From Zingiber officinale (lineage: Eukaryota > Streptophyta > Magnoliopsida > Zingiberales > Zingiberaceae): 64,000 nt of DNA. The notes beneath the pieces are model-generated. The model did no database searches. It saw nothing but the letters and a program-made list of their open reading frames with translations, and had not been told where the DNA came from. This document shows positions 1 to 12,384 of this stretch, in pieces; within the stretch, counting starts at the first letter, position 1; the number at the start of each line of letters is the position of its first letter. Made by a program: the position numbers and the translations under genes. Location of the stretch: assembly GCF_018446385.1 (NCBI RefSeq), contig NC_056003.1, positions 22,007,198 through 22,071,197 of the forward strand, read 5' to 3'.

Positions 1-1176
1 GGTTTATGGCACAAGAGAGATTAGAGAAGATGGGAAGGGCATTTTCGTCTTATGGCAGGAGAAGGGTTTGAGTGCTTATAATGCATTGTTCATTGATCGG
101 AGAGAAGAGGGGGATGGTTCTGCCGCCGCCGTAGAGAGGAAGGAGGTGGAGCATTCCTCTCTCGCCGCCACTTTTGCGAGGTCGCCGGCAAAGCATCTTT
201 CCCATTCCTTCTCCTCTTCACTGCACCTCCTCCAGCCCTCTCGCCGGCCGTCGCTGCCAAAGGACCGGACCGCCGCCTCTACTTCTCCTTCTCTGGCCAC
301 AGCCAACACGAGCAGAGAGGAGGAAGCTCTCCTTTTCCTCGCACAGCCACAGGGGTCGACCCGTAGCTCGCAGCGCCTGCCGCCGCACATTCCAGCACTC
401 ACCGCAGCTCACAGCGCCTTCCGCCGCTCCCTCCGGCCCTCACAGCAATCCACAGCGACTGCCGCCGCTCCCTCCGGCGCTTGCCACAGCTCGCAGCGCC
501 TGCCGCCGCACCTTTTAGCACCCACCGCAGCTCGCAGCGCCTGCCGCCGCTCCTTCCGGCACCCACCGCAGCCTATAGTGGCTGCAAGTGCCGCTGCCGA
601 CGCTTCCAGACAGCCTCCTCCGGTGCCCTTCGGGCAACTGCTGTTCGAGTGCCCAGGTATCGTACTATTTGTCCATTCCGGCCTGCGAGCCGATATGGTG
701 TCCGACCTTCGTGCCGCTGTTGCATGTCGGCCTACGAGCCGAGGTTGTAGTCAGGTCGTCCGTTACCTTGCGGATCCGTATCGCGTCCAGCTTCTAGCCA
801 CCGGGGCCAGCTACTCATCTGGCAGGCATCTACCTACTCCTCACGACCGCGGCGACTCGATCAGCGCCTCGACCAGCTCATCCATCCATCCGAGGGTGCC
901 CCCCCCGGGGCCAGGGTACGTCACCGTATTCATTTTGTACTTATTTTATTGTCTTGTTATTATGTGGATGCTTATATATTCGTGGGACCCACCTCGAGCA
1001 TCGAGGTACCAGAGATCGGGGCAACCCGGTCGCTGGCTGTAGGGATTGCTGACCAGAGGACTTAAGGCGACTTGGTCAACGCAGAAGACAATTCGCCACC
1101 AGGTCATGGGGATGCGGTCAACCTTCCAGACACGTCATTCCGGCAGGTTCGTCTTCTCAGCTTCCCGACGGGATCA
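1..1176 (+). repeat. 5' LTR of a Gypsy-type LTR element (start lies just outside the window)
   Basis: This block is repeated at 3749-4820; window base 1 corresponds to base 3763, so only about 14 bases of this LTR are missing. Both copies end in GGATCA and then diverge. Immediately downstream comes GACGCCGTCTGTGGGAAC, the kind of post-LTR sequence seen in plant Ty3/Gypsy (Tat/Athila-like) elements. The LTR carries a GC-rich CCGCCGCTCC-type region that gives long but low-complexity reading frames, which I do not regard as genes. The two LTRs differ in length. This is a fossil element, and the family assignment is inferred. Confidence 0.8.
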
Positions 1177-1415
1177 AATTGACGCCGTCTGTGGGAACAC
1201 ACCTGGTCTGGAACGTGGAGATGGACGACGACGAAACTTTCTGTCATCCTCATGACCTCGATAGATTCTGAAAAATATATCATATTCTCCTTACTACACG
1301 GATATTCGGGAGTCGAGGAACTGAGTCAGATCCTCAACTGGTCGGCAGGTCAGTTTTTCCGTTATATTCTTTCGGTTATTTGATCTATCAATGTTCCTCG
1401 ATCGAGGAACCCTGA

Positions 1416-1712
1416 GCCGATCGGCCGGGCGTATATTATCCTAGCCACAGGCTCGATGCTGAGAACCCCGAGCCGATCGGCCGGGCGTATATTATCCGAG
1501 CCATGGGCTCGAGGCCGAAGACCCCGTGCCGATCGGCCGGGCGTATATTATCCGAGCCACGGGCTCGAGGCCGAAGACCCCGTGCCGATCGGCCGGGCGT
1601 ATATTATCCGAGCCACAGGCTCGATGCCAAAGACCCCGTGCCGATCGACCGGGCGTATATTATTCGAGCCACGAGCTCGAGGCCGGAGACCCCGTGTCGA
1701 TCGGCCGGGTTT
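1416..1712 (+). repeat. 56-bp tandem array inside the Gypsy-type element
   Basis: Six head-to-tail copies of a 56-bp unit begin with the CCGATCGGCCGGGCGTAT motif at 1416, 1472, 1528, 1584, 1640 and 1696. Each unit also contains a GAGCCAC(G/A)GGCTCGA palindrome. Copies are highly similar. The frame stays open because 56 is not a multiple of three and stops are rare in GC-rich repeats, so the overlapping ORFs are shadows. Confidence 0.9.
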
Positions 1713-1744
1713 GAGTTATATTTGAAGATCGTCGAGCGGCGACG

Positions 1745-2230
1745 TTAAACCCTCGCGTCATCGGTGACCTTAAACCCTCGCGTCATTGGCGGTCGAGCAG
1801 CGACCTTAAACCCTCGCGTCATCGGCGGTCGAGCAGCGACCTTAAACCCTCGCGTCATCGGCGGTCGAGCGACGACCTTAAACCTCGCGTCATCGGCGGT
1901 CGAGCGGCGGCCATAAACCCGTGTCTTCACCGACCAGTTTATCAGAGCATCAGATATTCTATCTCCCCCATCCGGGGTCGAGCAGTCACCACGAGCATCT
2001 ACCTCCCCAATAAGGGGTCGAGCAATCTTCACGAGCATCTACCTCCCCCATCAGGGGTCGAGCAGTCACCACGAGCATCTACCTCCCCAATCAGGGGTCG
2101 AGCAGTCATCACTAGCATCTACCTCCCCTATCAGGGGTCGAGCAGTCATCACTAGCATCTATCTCTCCCGTTCGGGGTCGAGCAGTCGTATCGAATACTC
2201 TATCTCCCCCTTTTGGGGTCGAGTGACCTT
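1745..2230 (+). repeat. Two further tandem arrays (about 36-bp and about 40-bp units)
   Basis: From 1745 to about 1920 a unit of roughly 36 bp repeats, built on TTAAACCCTCGCGTCATCGG and CGGTCGAGC. From about 1965 to 2230 a second unit of about 40 bp repeats, built on AGCATCTACCTCCCC followed by GGGGTCGAGCAGTCA. Both lie inside the LTR element downstream of the 56-bp array and share the GGTCGAGC core, so they may have a common origin. Confidence 0.85.
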
Positions 2231-2851
2231 CACCGATCTCGGACCAGGATATCTCATAGGCTCTGCGCCCATTCGGCTCACGACTTCCGTTTCGGTTTCG
2301 CGTTCGATGCACCAGTGCAGATCACGACTTTCGCTTCCACGTGCACTTGACTCGCGGGTTACGCTTTAGTTTAGTTCACGTGCGATGCTCCCGTTCGGCT
2401 CACGACTTTCATCTCCGTTCGCACTCGATTTCATGAGCTATTTTCCCATTCAATTTTCAGGCTCCACGCCTGCCCAGTGCTTCTTTGCCTCTCACTTGAT
2501 CTCCCGGTCGCATTTTACGGCAATCCGAGCAGCAGTTTATGATCGCTCAGCCGTCCGTTCGGCCAGACATTTAAACTACTTGGTCGAACGCTCGACATTC
2601 GCTAGATGGTTCGGTTAGTATTTAACGATCTATTGGTCGATATTTTCTCAGTCGCTCGTTTGGGATCGCCTACTCATTCGCTCGGTCCACTCAGCATCTC
2701 GCGTGTCGCTCAGGCAACTATCATTTTACTCGTCGCTCGCTAGACATTTCGCCGCCCACTCGTCATCACGTTCTGCCGCTCTCTCGGCATCGTTCCGGCT
2801 GCCGACTTGGTATTATTTCTCGTCGTTTGTTCGATGCTACTTGAGTCATTT

Positions 2852-3607
2852 TGTAACGACCCAGCCCTTTGGCCTCTTGGGCGGCCCTTGTGGCAGCCCA
2901 ACTAGCGGCCCTTATGTCGTCGGCCCATTTGGCGACCTCTAATGTCGTTGACCGACGACCCTTTGACCGTGTCATTACTCACTAGGACTTTCCACCCCTG
3001 GCTAGTGGATTTTTGCCTTCCCCAGGATTCGAACTCTAGACCTCCAGACTTAAGTACTAGAGTTTATGAATCCTGGTAGCCAAGTGAGCGACACTAGGAC
3101 TTTCCACCCTTGGCCAGTGGATTTTTGTCTTCCCCAGGATTCGAACTCTAGACCTCCAGGCTTAAGTATTAGAGTTTATGAATCCTGGTAACCAAGTGAG
3201 ATCTCACTTGGTTACCCTAGTGAGTAACGGCACTGCCAAAGGGTCGTCGGTCGATGACATTAGAGGTCGTCAAATGGGCCGACAACATAAGGACTGCCAG
3301 TTGGGCCGCCACAAGGGCCGCCCAAGAGGCCAAAGGGTCGGGTCGTTACAATAAAAAAGCACCTTTTTATTGTAACGACCTGGCCCTTTGGCCTCTTGGG
3401 CGGCCCTTGCGGCGGCCCCTTATGTCTTCGGCCCATTTGGCGACCTCTATTGTCGTCGACCGACGACCCTTGACCGTGTCGTTACTCACTAGGACTTTCC
3501 ACCCCTGGCCAGTGGATTTTTACCTCCCCCAGGATTCGAACTCTAGACCTCCAGGCTTAAGTACTAGAGTTTATGAATCCTGGTAGCCAAGTGAGTGGGT
3601 CGTTACA
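2852..3607. repeat. Foldback insertion with 12-bp inverted ends and SINE-like modules
   Basis: The block begins TGTAACGACCCA (2852-2863) and ends with the exact reverse complement TGGGTCGTTACA (3596-3607). Inside are two full forward copies of a roughly 240-bp module, one partial forward copy (about 3092-3200) and one inverted copy (about 3199-3350). The inverted copy and the second full forward copy meet in a hairpin around 3340-3378. Read on the minus strand, the module contains AGTTCGAATCCTGGG, which resembles a tRNA-type B box, preceded by TGGCTACCAGG, a passable A box. A tRNA-derived SINE cluster is my best guess. A foldback transposon or nested short LTRs are alternatives. Confidence 0.5.
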
Positions 3608-3748
3608 CATTTGCTCGACATCGCCACAACTACTCGTTTAACATGATAAGACGAGCCCAATGGTTTCACGTTCAGTAGTGATTCTATTTAGGGCTTGGTC
3701 CAGTCAGTCGGACTTGCGTCTCCTTCGACTAGACTTGAAGGGGAGGCT

Positions 3749-4820
3749 TGTGATGCGGATGTGGTTTATGGCACAAGAGAGATTAGAGAAGATGGGAAGG
3801 ACATTTTCGTCTTATGGCAGGAGAAGGGTTTGAGTGCTTATAATGCACTGTTCATTGATCGGAGAGAAGAGGGGGTTGGTTCCGTCGCCGCCGTAGAGAG
3901 GAAGGAGGTGGAGCATTCCTCTCTCGCCGCCACTTTTGCGAGACCGCCGGCAAAGCATCTTTCCCATTCCTTCTCCTCTTCATAGCACCTCCTCCAGCCC
4001 TCTCGTCGGTCGTCGCCGCCAAAGGACCGGACCGCCGCCTCTACTTCTTCTCCTCTCGCCACAGCCACCATGAGCAGAGAGGAGGAAGCTCTCCTTTTCC
4101 TCGCGCAGCCACAGGGGTCGACCCGCAGCTCGTAGCTCGCAGCGCCTGCCGCCGCACCTTCCAGCACCCACCGCAGCTCACAGCGCCTACCGCCGCTCCT
4201 TCCGGCACCCACCGCAGCCTATAGTGGCTGCGAGTGTCGCTGCCGACGCCTCCAGACAGCCTCCTCCGGCGCCCTTTGGGCAGCTGTCGTTCGAGTGCCC
4301 AGGTATCGTACTATTTGTCCATTCCGGCCTGCGAGCTGATATGGTGTCCGACCTTCGTGCCGCTGTTGCATGTCGGCCTACAAGCCGAGGTTGTAGTCAG
4401 GTCGTCCGTTGCCTTGCGGATCCGTATCGCGTTCGGCTTCTAGCCACCGGGGCCAGCTACTCATCTGGCAGGCATCTACCTACTCCTCACGACCGCGGCG
4501 ACTCGATCAGCGCCTTGACCAGCTCATCCATCCATTCGAGGGCGCCCCCTGGGGCCAGGGTACGTCACCGTATTCATTTTGTACTTATTTTATTATCTTG
4601 TTATTATGTGGATGCTTATATATTCGCGGGATCCACCTCGAGCATCGAGGTACCAGAGATCGGGGCAACCCGGTCGCTGGCTGCAGGGATTGCTGACCAG
4701 AGGACTTAAGACGACTTGGTCAACGCAGAAGACAGCTCGCCACCGGGTCATGGGGATGCGGTCAACCTTCCGGACACATCATTCCGGTAGGTTCGTCTTC
4801 TTAGCTTCCCGACAGGATCA
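3749..4820 (+). repeat. 3' LTR of the Gypsy-type element
   Basis: It starts TGTGATGCGG directly after a purine-rich tract and ends GGATCA at 4820, where similarity to the first copy stops. The sequence is about 1.07 kb, shorter than the partner at 1-1176. The flanking five bases at 4821-4825 are TCTAC; the matching left duplication would lie outside the window. The element seems to sit inside the Copia-type LTR that continues from 4821. Confidence 0.8.
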
Positions 4821-5841
4821 TCTACAAATAAGGAAAGATATCTAATCTCTCTTTTAATCCTTTGTAGAAAATCTATAAAAGGAAATATTTTAAAATTAAA
4901 AACTCTTTTTTAAAACCATGTGGATAAAAACATAAAAGAAAAGATTTTATCAAACTTTTATTTTTAATAAAATTCCCTTTCCTTTCCTTACTTGGTCGGC
5001 CACTTGCTTGGGCACCAAGCAAGGCTTGGCCGGCCCTAGCTTGAGCTCCAAGCTTGGCTTGGCCGACCCCTTTCTTGGGCTCCAAGCAAGGATAGGGGCC
5101 TGCCCCTAGCATGGGCTAAGAGGCTAGGCTTTGGGTGGATATAAGACTATATATAAGAGGCTATAATAGTGACTCAGAGAAGGAATTGGTTTTGATCTCC
5201 CGATGATCTTAAATTTCCCGTGTTCGCCCCGAACAACCAACTCAAGTTCATCAATAATAACTTATACCACTAAAGAGTTATTATTGAACTACCGCACCAA
5301 TCACAAATTACATTATGGGCTCCTTATTATGAGTGTGTTAATCTCCCTATGTTTGAGATATCGAATGCCCACTAATTAAATGAGTTACTACAACTCACTT
5401 AATTAATATCTAGCTCCAAGAGTAGTACCACTCAATCTTATTGTCATTTTGGACTAAGTCCACCTGTAGGGTTTACATGACAATCCTTATGAGCTCCTCA
5501 AGGGGACATTATCAACCTAGATTACTATGATACAGTTTCATTTTATAATCAACAACACACCATATAAATAATAGCATTCCCCAACTTATCGAGCCTATTG
5601 ATTTATCGAACTAAACCGCACTCATTGATAAATTAAAGAAATAAATATTAAGTATACGTGCTTGTTATTATATCATGATTAAGAATACGTACTTCCATAA
5701 TAACAGATGTCTTGTTCTTTTTAAAGAGCCAGAATAAAAAGAAACTACCTTAAATGATCCTGCTCAATATACTCATAGTGTACTAGTGTAATTTATTAGT
5801 CAAGATAAACTAATACCTAATTACACTACAACCACTCCAAT
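4821..5841 (-). repeat. Copia-type LTR, part 1 (minus strand, interrupted)
   Basis: Together with 11705-11922 this forms one LTR-like sequence of about 1.24 kb read on the minus strand, interrupted by the CACTA element. The inferred LTR start is at 11922 (TGTTAGAGTGTATACTAAAA on the minus strand). The part at 4990-5110 has short repeats of a GCTTGG/CCAAGC type that create a meaningless minus-strand frame. The distal LTR end is not seen, because the Gypsy-type element abuts at 4820. It is a fossil with no coding capacity here. Confidence 0.6.
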
Positions 5842-6497
5842 CACTACAACAAAAACTCTCATAGACATTGGTGGAACAACAACAATTTTAAGCAAAAACC
5901 GATGTCTTTGAGTATTTTACACCGGTTTTTCCAAAAATCGGTGTCTATGAGCGCAGATTTTCGCTCATAGACATCGGTTTTTTAGGCGATGTCTATGAGC
6001 GCCTTTTTTTTCGTTAATAGACACCGATTTTTACATCGGTTTTTTAAAACCCGATGTCTATGAACCAAAATAAAATAATATAACTTTTCCACCAATACTT
6101 AGCCAAAATTTGCAACACTTCACTCTTCCCTCCAAACCTAAACCTATATCGCGTCGTCCACACCAAACCTACTCCGCCGTCTGCTATCGCCACCACCATA
6201 TACAATCGCGATGCCACCACCACTCTCCTCCTCTCCGCCAGTTGTCCAACCATCTCTCTCAGCCTCATCTCCCTCTTCCCCTTTCTAGATCGACGCCCCT
6301 TCCTCTCCCAATCGGGATCGACGCACGACGCCCCTGCTGCTCCGTCCTACCACACCGCATCTCCTCCACCTCCTCCCTTTGGGTGAGAAGAGGAGCCCTT
6401 CTTCGCATTTCGAGAAAGGAGAGGTGACGAGTTGGTCTTGCTTTCTAGGGTTTTGTTGTCGTCGGATCTTAGAGTAGTAGCAGCGGAGGGAGGCAAG

Positions 6498-6575
6498 ATG
6501 AAGACAACCAAAGGGGAAAAGGTGATGAACCCCACTGATGCCTACCGGAAGGAGATACGGAAGGAGGTCAAATGG
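6498..6575 (+). pseudogene. Captured first exon of a WBP11-like splicing factor
   Basis: ATG at 6498 opens a 26-residue exon containing KVMNPTDAYRKE, which matches the conserved N terminus of WW-domain-binding protein 11 (MxTTKGGKxMNPTDAYRKExRKKELKRNKK as remembered). It ends at TGG followed by GTAAG at 6576. After RKE the usual lysine-rich continuation is missing. The upstream 350 bases look like a 5' UTR and may have been captured too. No other WBP11 exon follows, so this is a fragment inside the CACTA element and not a working gene. It could supply a promoter or first exon to downstream sequence. Confidence 0.72.
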
Positions 6576-6643
6576 GTAAGAAACACGAACTCTTTGGTTC
6601 CATTTCCGCTAGTTCATTCTTGACCTCAGGGTCTCCCTTCCTT

Positions 6644-6732
6644 GTAAAGTTGCACGCTGAATGTCATTATTGTGATGATCTCCTCGCTCCAGTTGACCTC
6701 GCTACGCTCGGCGATTTGTTTTTGGGGAAAAG
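6644..6732 (+). pseudogene. Possible additional captured exon, unrecognised
   Basis: One frame reads KLHAECHYCDDLLAPVDLAT followed by LGDLFLGKR and ends at a good donor (AAAAG, GTGAGC at 6733). The stretch has protein-like composition and sits between the WBP11-like exon and the LOG gene. I do not recognise the family. It may be an exon fragment of another host gene or only chance. Confidence 0.25.
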
Positions 6733-7007
6733 GTGAGCCTCATCTGTGATAAGATAATCGGCGTTAGGGTTCTTGAGAATACTATATGTGTCAGCAGTTG
6801 TTTTCCTTTTTACTTGTATCCAACAGGTGGCGGGTGCCAATCTAGCTAGGAAGCTTTTTAGGGTTTTTTTTTTTAAACCGGTGTTTCCTGCTCTGGAGTA
6901 ACAAGGAGCGGGTCAATGGCAGACGAGAGAGAGTTGTTGGGTTCTCTCGTAGCTCTGGACTACAAAAGGAGGAGGAACGTTTGGATTTGCTTCTCTGAGA
7001 ATTGTAG

Positions 7008-8653
7008 ATGAGAGAGATGGGCGACGAGACTGGAAGCGAGTTCAAGCAGATTTGCGTCTTCTGCGGAAGCAACTCCGACAACCGAACCGTCTTCAGCGAT
7101 GCGGCTGTGGAGCTGGGCCGTGAACTGGTACTCCCTCCCTCGAAGACGAATTAACTTTTACAACTTCACCTTCAATCAAGACATCATGAAACAAATATGC
7201 TGATTATTTCATGTGTTTGTAGGTGAAGAAGAGAATCGATTTAGTTTATGGAGGTGGAAGCGTGGGATTAATGGGGCTGATTTCTCAGACAGTTTATGAT
7301 GGTGGATGCCATGTTCTTGGGTACTACTTACTTTTTTGTTTTTCGTCTTCTTTTCTTCTCTTGCGCTGTTGTTAGAAGAAAATTCTAATTTGGCGTGCGC
7401 AGGGTGATTCCTAAAACTCTTGTTCCAATTGAGGTATGGTTTTTAGCCTTCTTTCTCCCATCTTTTGTCCATAGACTATGTTTAATCTGCTATTCCTTCA
7501 TGAATATATGCTTTCAAATGACTTAACTTGTTGAACTTTGTTGTTTCTTTTGTATTTTAGAGTAAGTTTTTCCAGAAGGCCTTTCAACAGTAAATGAATT
7601 TTGTGATCAGTTCATGAGTATATAAGCCTCTTTAGATGTACTTTTGCATCTATCTATATGTATATATATAATGGTAGGAACAAATAAAAAAAAAACTCGA
7701 GTAGGATTTCATTGTGTAGAAAATTATGCTAAGTTAATTTACAGGTTTCATTTTATCAAAGGAATGATAATTTGTGGTATTTTCTATCCTGTTTTTATTT
7801 CAGATTTCAGGGGAAACAGTAGGTGAGGTAAAGGTAGTTTCTAATATGCATGAGAGAAAAGCTGTGATGGCTGGACAAGCTGATGCATTCATTGCACTTC
7901 CTGGTAAGTGTTAAATAATTTCTCTTGTCATGTTTGCTTTTCTAAGATCTACCTAGTTCCCGAAAATAATTCGCAATGTTATTGTAGGAGGATATGGAAC
8001 AATGGAAGAGGTGATGGAGATGATAACATGGTCACAACTTGGAATTCATAATAAACCAGTGAGTTTGCATCTTTTTCACAAAACTTCTGGAAAATGTCTG
8101 TTCATGTAAACATTTCATCCTTTTTTGACACAGGTTGGTTTGTTAAATGTTGATGGCTACTACAATTCCTTGCTCGAACTATTTGACAATGGTGTGAGAG
8201 AAGGTTTTATTAAGCCGGCTTCTAGGCACATCGTTATTTCTTCTCCGAATGCAACTGAATTGCTTGCGAAAATGGAGGTTAGTTGTCTACTTGTCTCTAT
8301 AATCTCAACCTTATTTTGTGGATGCGACTATAGTCACATTTTCCATCTGGTATTGAACAAAAATCATTATCTATTGGATATATGCTTGGTCGAGATTTAA
8401 ACTCTTCACTGAAAATCTAACAGATGTTGTGAAGTGATACTTGAATGCAAAAGTTGACATCTATCAAAATTAAACATTGAAGAAAATATGGAGCACAAGC
8501 TTAGATGCTTTCCCCTACTAAGAAAAAGTTAATTTATTTTCTAAAATTTTGATTGCGAAACATGAACTTGTCCATTGTTTCGAGTTGCAGCTATACACTC
8601 CCTTGCACCAAGAGGTTGTTCCGAGGCAGAGCTGGGAGGTTGTGAATTTATGA
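7008..8653 (+). CDS. LOG: LOG-type cytokinin riboside 5'-monophosphate phosphoribohydrolase, transposon-borne
   Basis: The enzyme releases active cytokinin bases from their nucleoside monophosphates in one step. Seven exons join in phase: 7008-7127, 7223-7320, 7403-7433, 7804-7903, 7988-8058, 8134-8277, 8591-8653, giving 208 residues, close to the usual 200-230. All junctions are GT-AG. Family marks are VFCGSN (17-22), [11 protein letters not shown] (48-58), the catalytic Arg101 in [16 protein letters not shown] (116-124) with Glu124, and the C-terminal YTPLHQ/RQSWE. An in-frame TAG directly before the ATG at 7008 fixes the upstream limit; Met4 is an alternative start. There is no visible lesion. 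Oddly, the whole gene with its introns lies inside the CACTA element at 5842-11704, so it is probably a captured copy. Whether it is expressed is unknown. Confidence 0.92.
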
Positions 8654-11040
<2,387 letters not shown>

Positions 11041-11130
11041 GTTTACAAATCTCAAGTACTCCAGAGTTGAAATTGATGAAGTGCGGTTCGAGTGGGCTGA
11101 ATGCATGCTAGATTACATTTGAAGTGCGGT
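11041..11130 (+). other. Exon-like piece near the CACTA 3' end
   Basis: After a pyrimidine-rich acceptor (TTTTTACAG) one frame reads FTNLKYSRVEIDEVRFEWAE and CMLDYI, then stops at 11120-11122. It could act as a terminal exon for transcripts running through the element, for example from the reductase exon whose phase it would fit. I cannot assign it to a family. Confidence 0.25.
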
Positions 11131-11704
11131 TCTACCTTGATGTGTTAAAAGAATGTTCTACCTTGATTTTGATATCTATTAGCTAGCTTTTGATGTAAAA
11201 AGAATGTTTGGGTATTTTATGGATACTCTTGTAAGAAGATTATTTATATAATTTGTGAATATTTGTGTATTTTATGGATATTGTTGAATGAAGAATATTT
11301 GTATAATTTGTGAATATTTGTGTATTTTTTTTATTATTGTCGGTTTTTCATTGTTTCGGAAATAAAATTTGTGTTGTTAAAAAATATACATATTACATCG
11401 ATTTTCCACCGTTGCAAGACCGGTGTTATTAACTAATATTACATCGGTCATTTACCGCTGCCAAAACTGGTGTTATTAACATACAATATTACATCGGTTT
11501 TACACCGTTGATGAAATGGTGTCGTTAAGTGATACTACACCGGTTAATAACCGATTCGAAGACCGGTGTCGTTAAGTGATACTACACCGGTTTTAACCCG
11601 ATGTCTAAAATGGCAGACTTTTAACATCGGCTTCATAGACATCGGTCGAAAATGAAATAGACACCGGTGGAAAACCGATGTCTATGAGGGTTTTTGTTGT
11701 AGTG

Positions 11705-11922
11705 AATGGTTTGTCTCATTCCATCTTGGTTGTGAGCAACTGTTTATAATTTATAAGGAACTGATAACATGAACTTCTGTGTGTCTTCTCACACCATGTT
11801 ATCTACAATATAAATTAAACGGACAATTACACTTAGCATAAATGTAGACATTTGACCAATGTGATTCTTATTTCAAAATAATTGTTTACAAAAAAATTAG
11901 TCTTTTAGTATACACTCTAACA
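11705..11922 (-). repeat. Copia-type LTR, part 2 (LTR start on the minus strand)
   Basis: This is the continuation of 4821-5841 after the CACTA element. On the minus strand it begins TGTTAGAGTGTATACTAAAA at 11922, a start I recognise from plant Copia LTRs. The AAT at 11705-11707 is the second copy of the CACTA target site. It is a solo or incomplete LTR fossil. Confidence 0.6.
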
Positions 11923-11984
11923 TTGCCCTTCCCATGGCTTGGATGCACCATTTATAAGAAGATTGAGGAAGACGAAGGGGAATG

Positions 11985-12384
11985 GACGCCCCTTCGACTC
12001 CTTGGCGTTTGCCGCAAAGAGAGACATTTGCAGCAATGATACAAATGAAGGGGAAACTGTGCCCCTTCGTCTCCTGCAACGCCCAACAATTCCAATCTCA
12101 TTGGGCAATGATCAGAGGTCCAGGACGATTTTGGTATAAGAATAACTTGAAGGATATCATGTATACGTGTATTATATTGCACAATATGATTATTGAGGAT
12201 GAGAGGGATGCAGTAAGCAATTGGTCGAATGATGAAGAAGATCCTCCGACATAGATATTTCAAGGTCCTACCCAAGAGTTTGAAGAATATCTTTGAAGAA
12301 ACTATGAGCTACGTGATAATCAAGTACATCATCAGCTTCGAGTCGACTTTGTTGAGCATATTTGGATATGCTACGAGCACAATC
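11985..12384 (+). pseudogene. PIF/Harbinger transposase C-terminal remnant
   Basis: The frame at 11982-12254 reads QFQSHWAMIRGPGRFWYKNN followed by LKDIMYTCIILHNMIIEDER, matching the C-terminal part of plant Harbinger (HARBI1/ALP1-like) DDE nucleases, where RFAIIRGPARFW and CIILHNMIIEDER are conserved. After a stop the similarity resumes with GPTQEFEEYL and LRDNQVHHQLRVDFVEHIW up to about 12384. The upstream part of the nuclease is absent and the 5' end is scrambled by a short CCCCTTCG-rich duplication. It is a dead fragment. Confidence 0.75.

Larger units (their letters stand above)
1177..3748 (+). mobile_element. Internal region of a non-autonomous Gypsy-type LTR element, without gag-pol
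   Basis: The 2.6 kb between the two LTRs encodes no recognisable capsid, protease, reverse transcriptase or integrase. It starts with a primer-binding-like stretch after 1176 and ends with a purine-rich tract, GAAGGGGAGGC, just before the 3' LTR at 3749. The interior is mostly tandem arrays (1416-2230) and a foldback insertion (2852-3607). This fits a LARD/TRIM-like, trans-mobilised element. It is a non-coding fossil. Age is not computed, but the LTRs are visibly diverged. Confidence 0.7.

Noticed and set aside
68-1042. Long plus-strand frame of 324 codons in the first LTR
   Set aside because: Ala/Ser/Pro/Arg-rich low-complexity translation of GC-rich LTR DNA, with overlapping frames on both strands and no domain; the second LTR does not preserve the frame.
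1416-1712. CRISPR-like regular repeat array
   Set aside because: The 56-bp units are directly contiguous without unique spacers and lie inside a plant LTR element; it is a tandem repeat.
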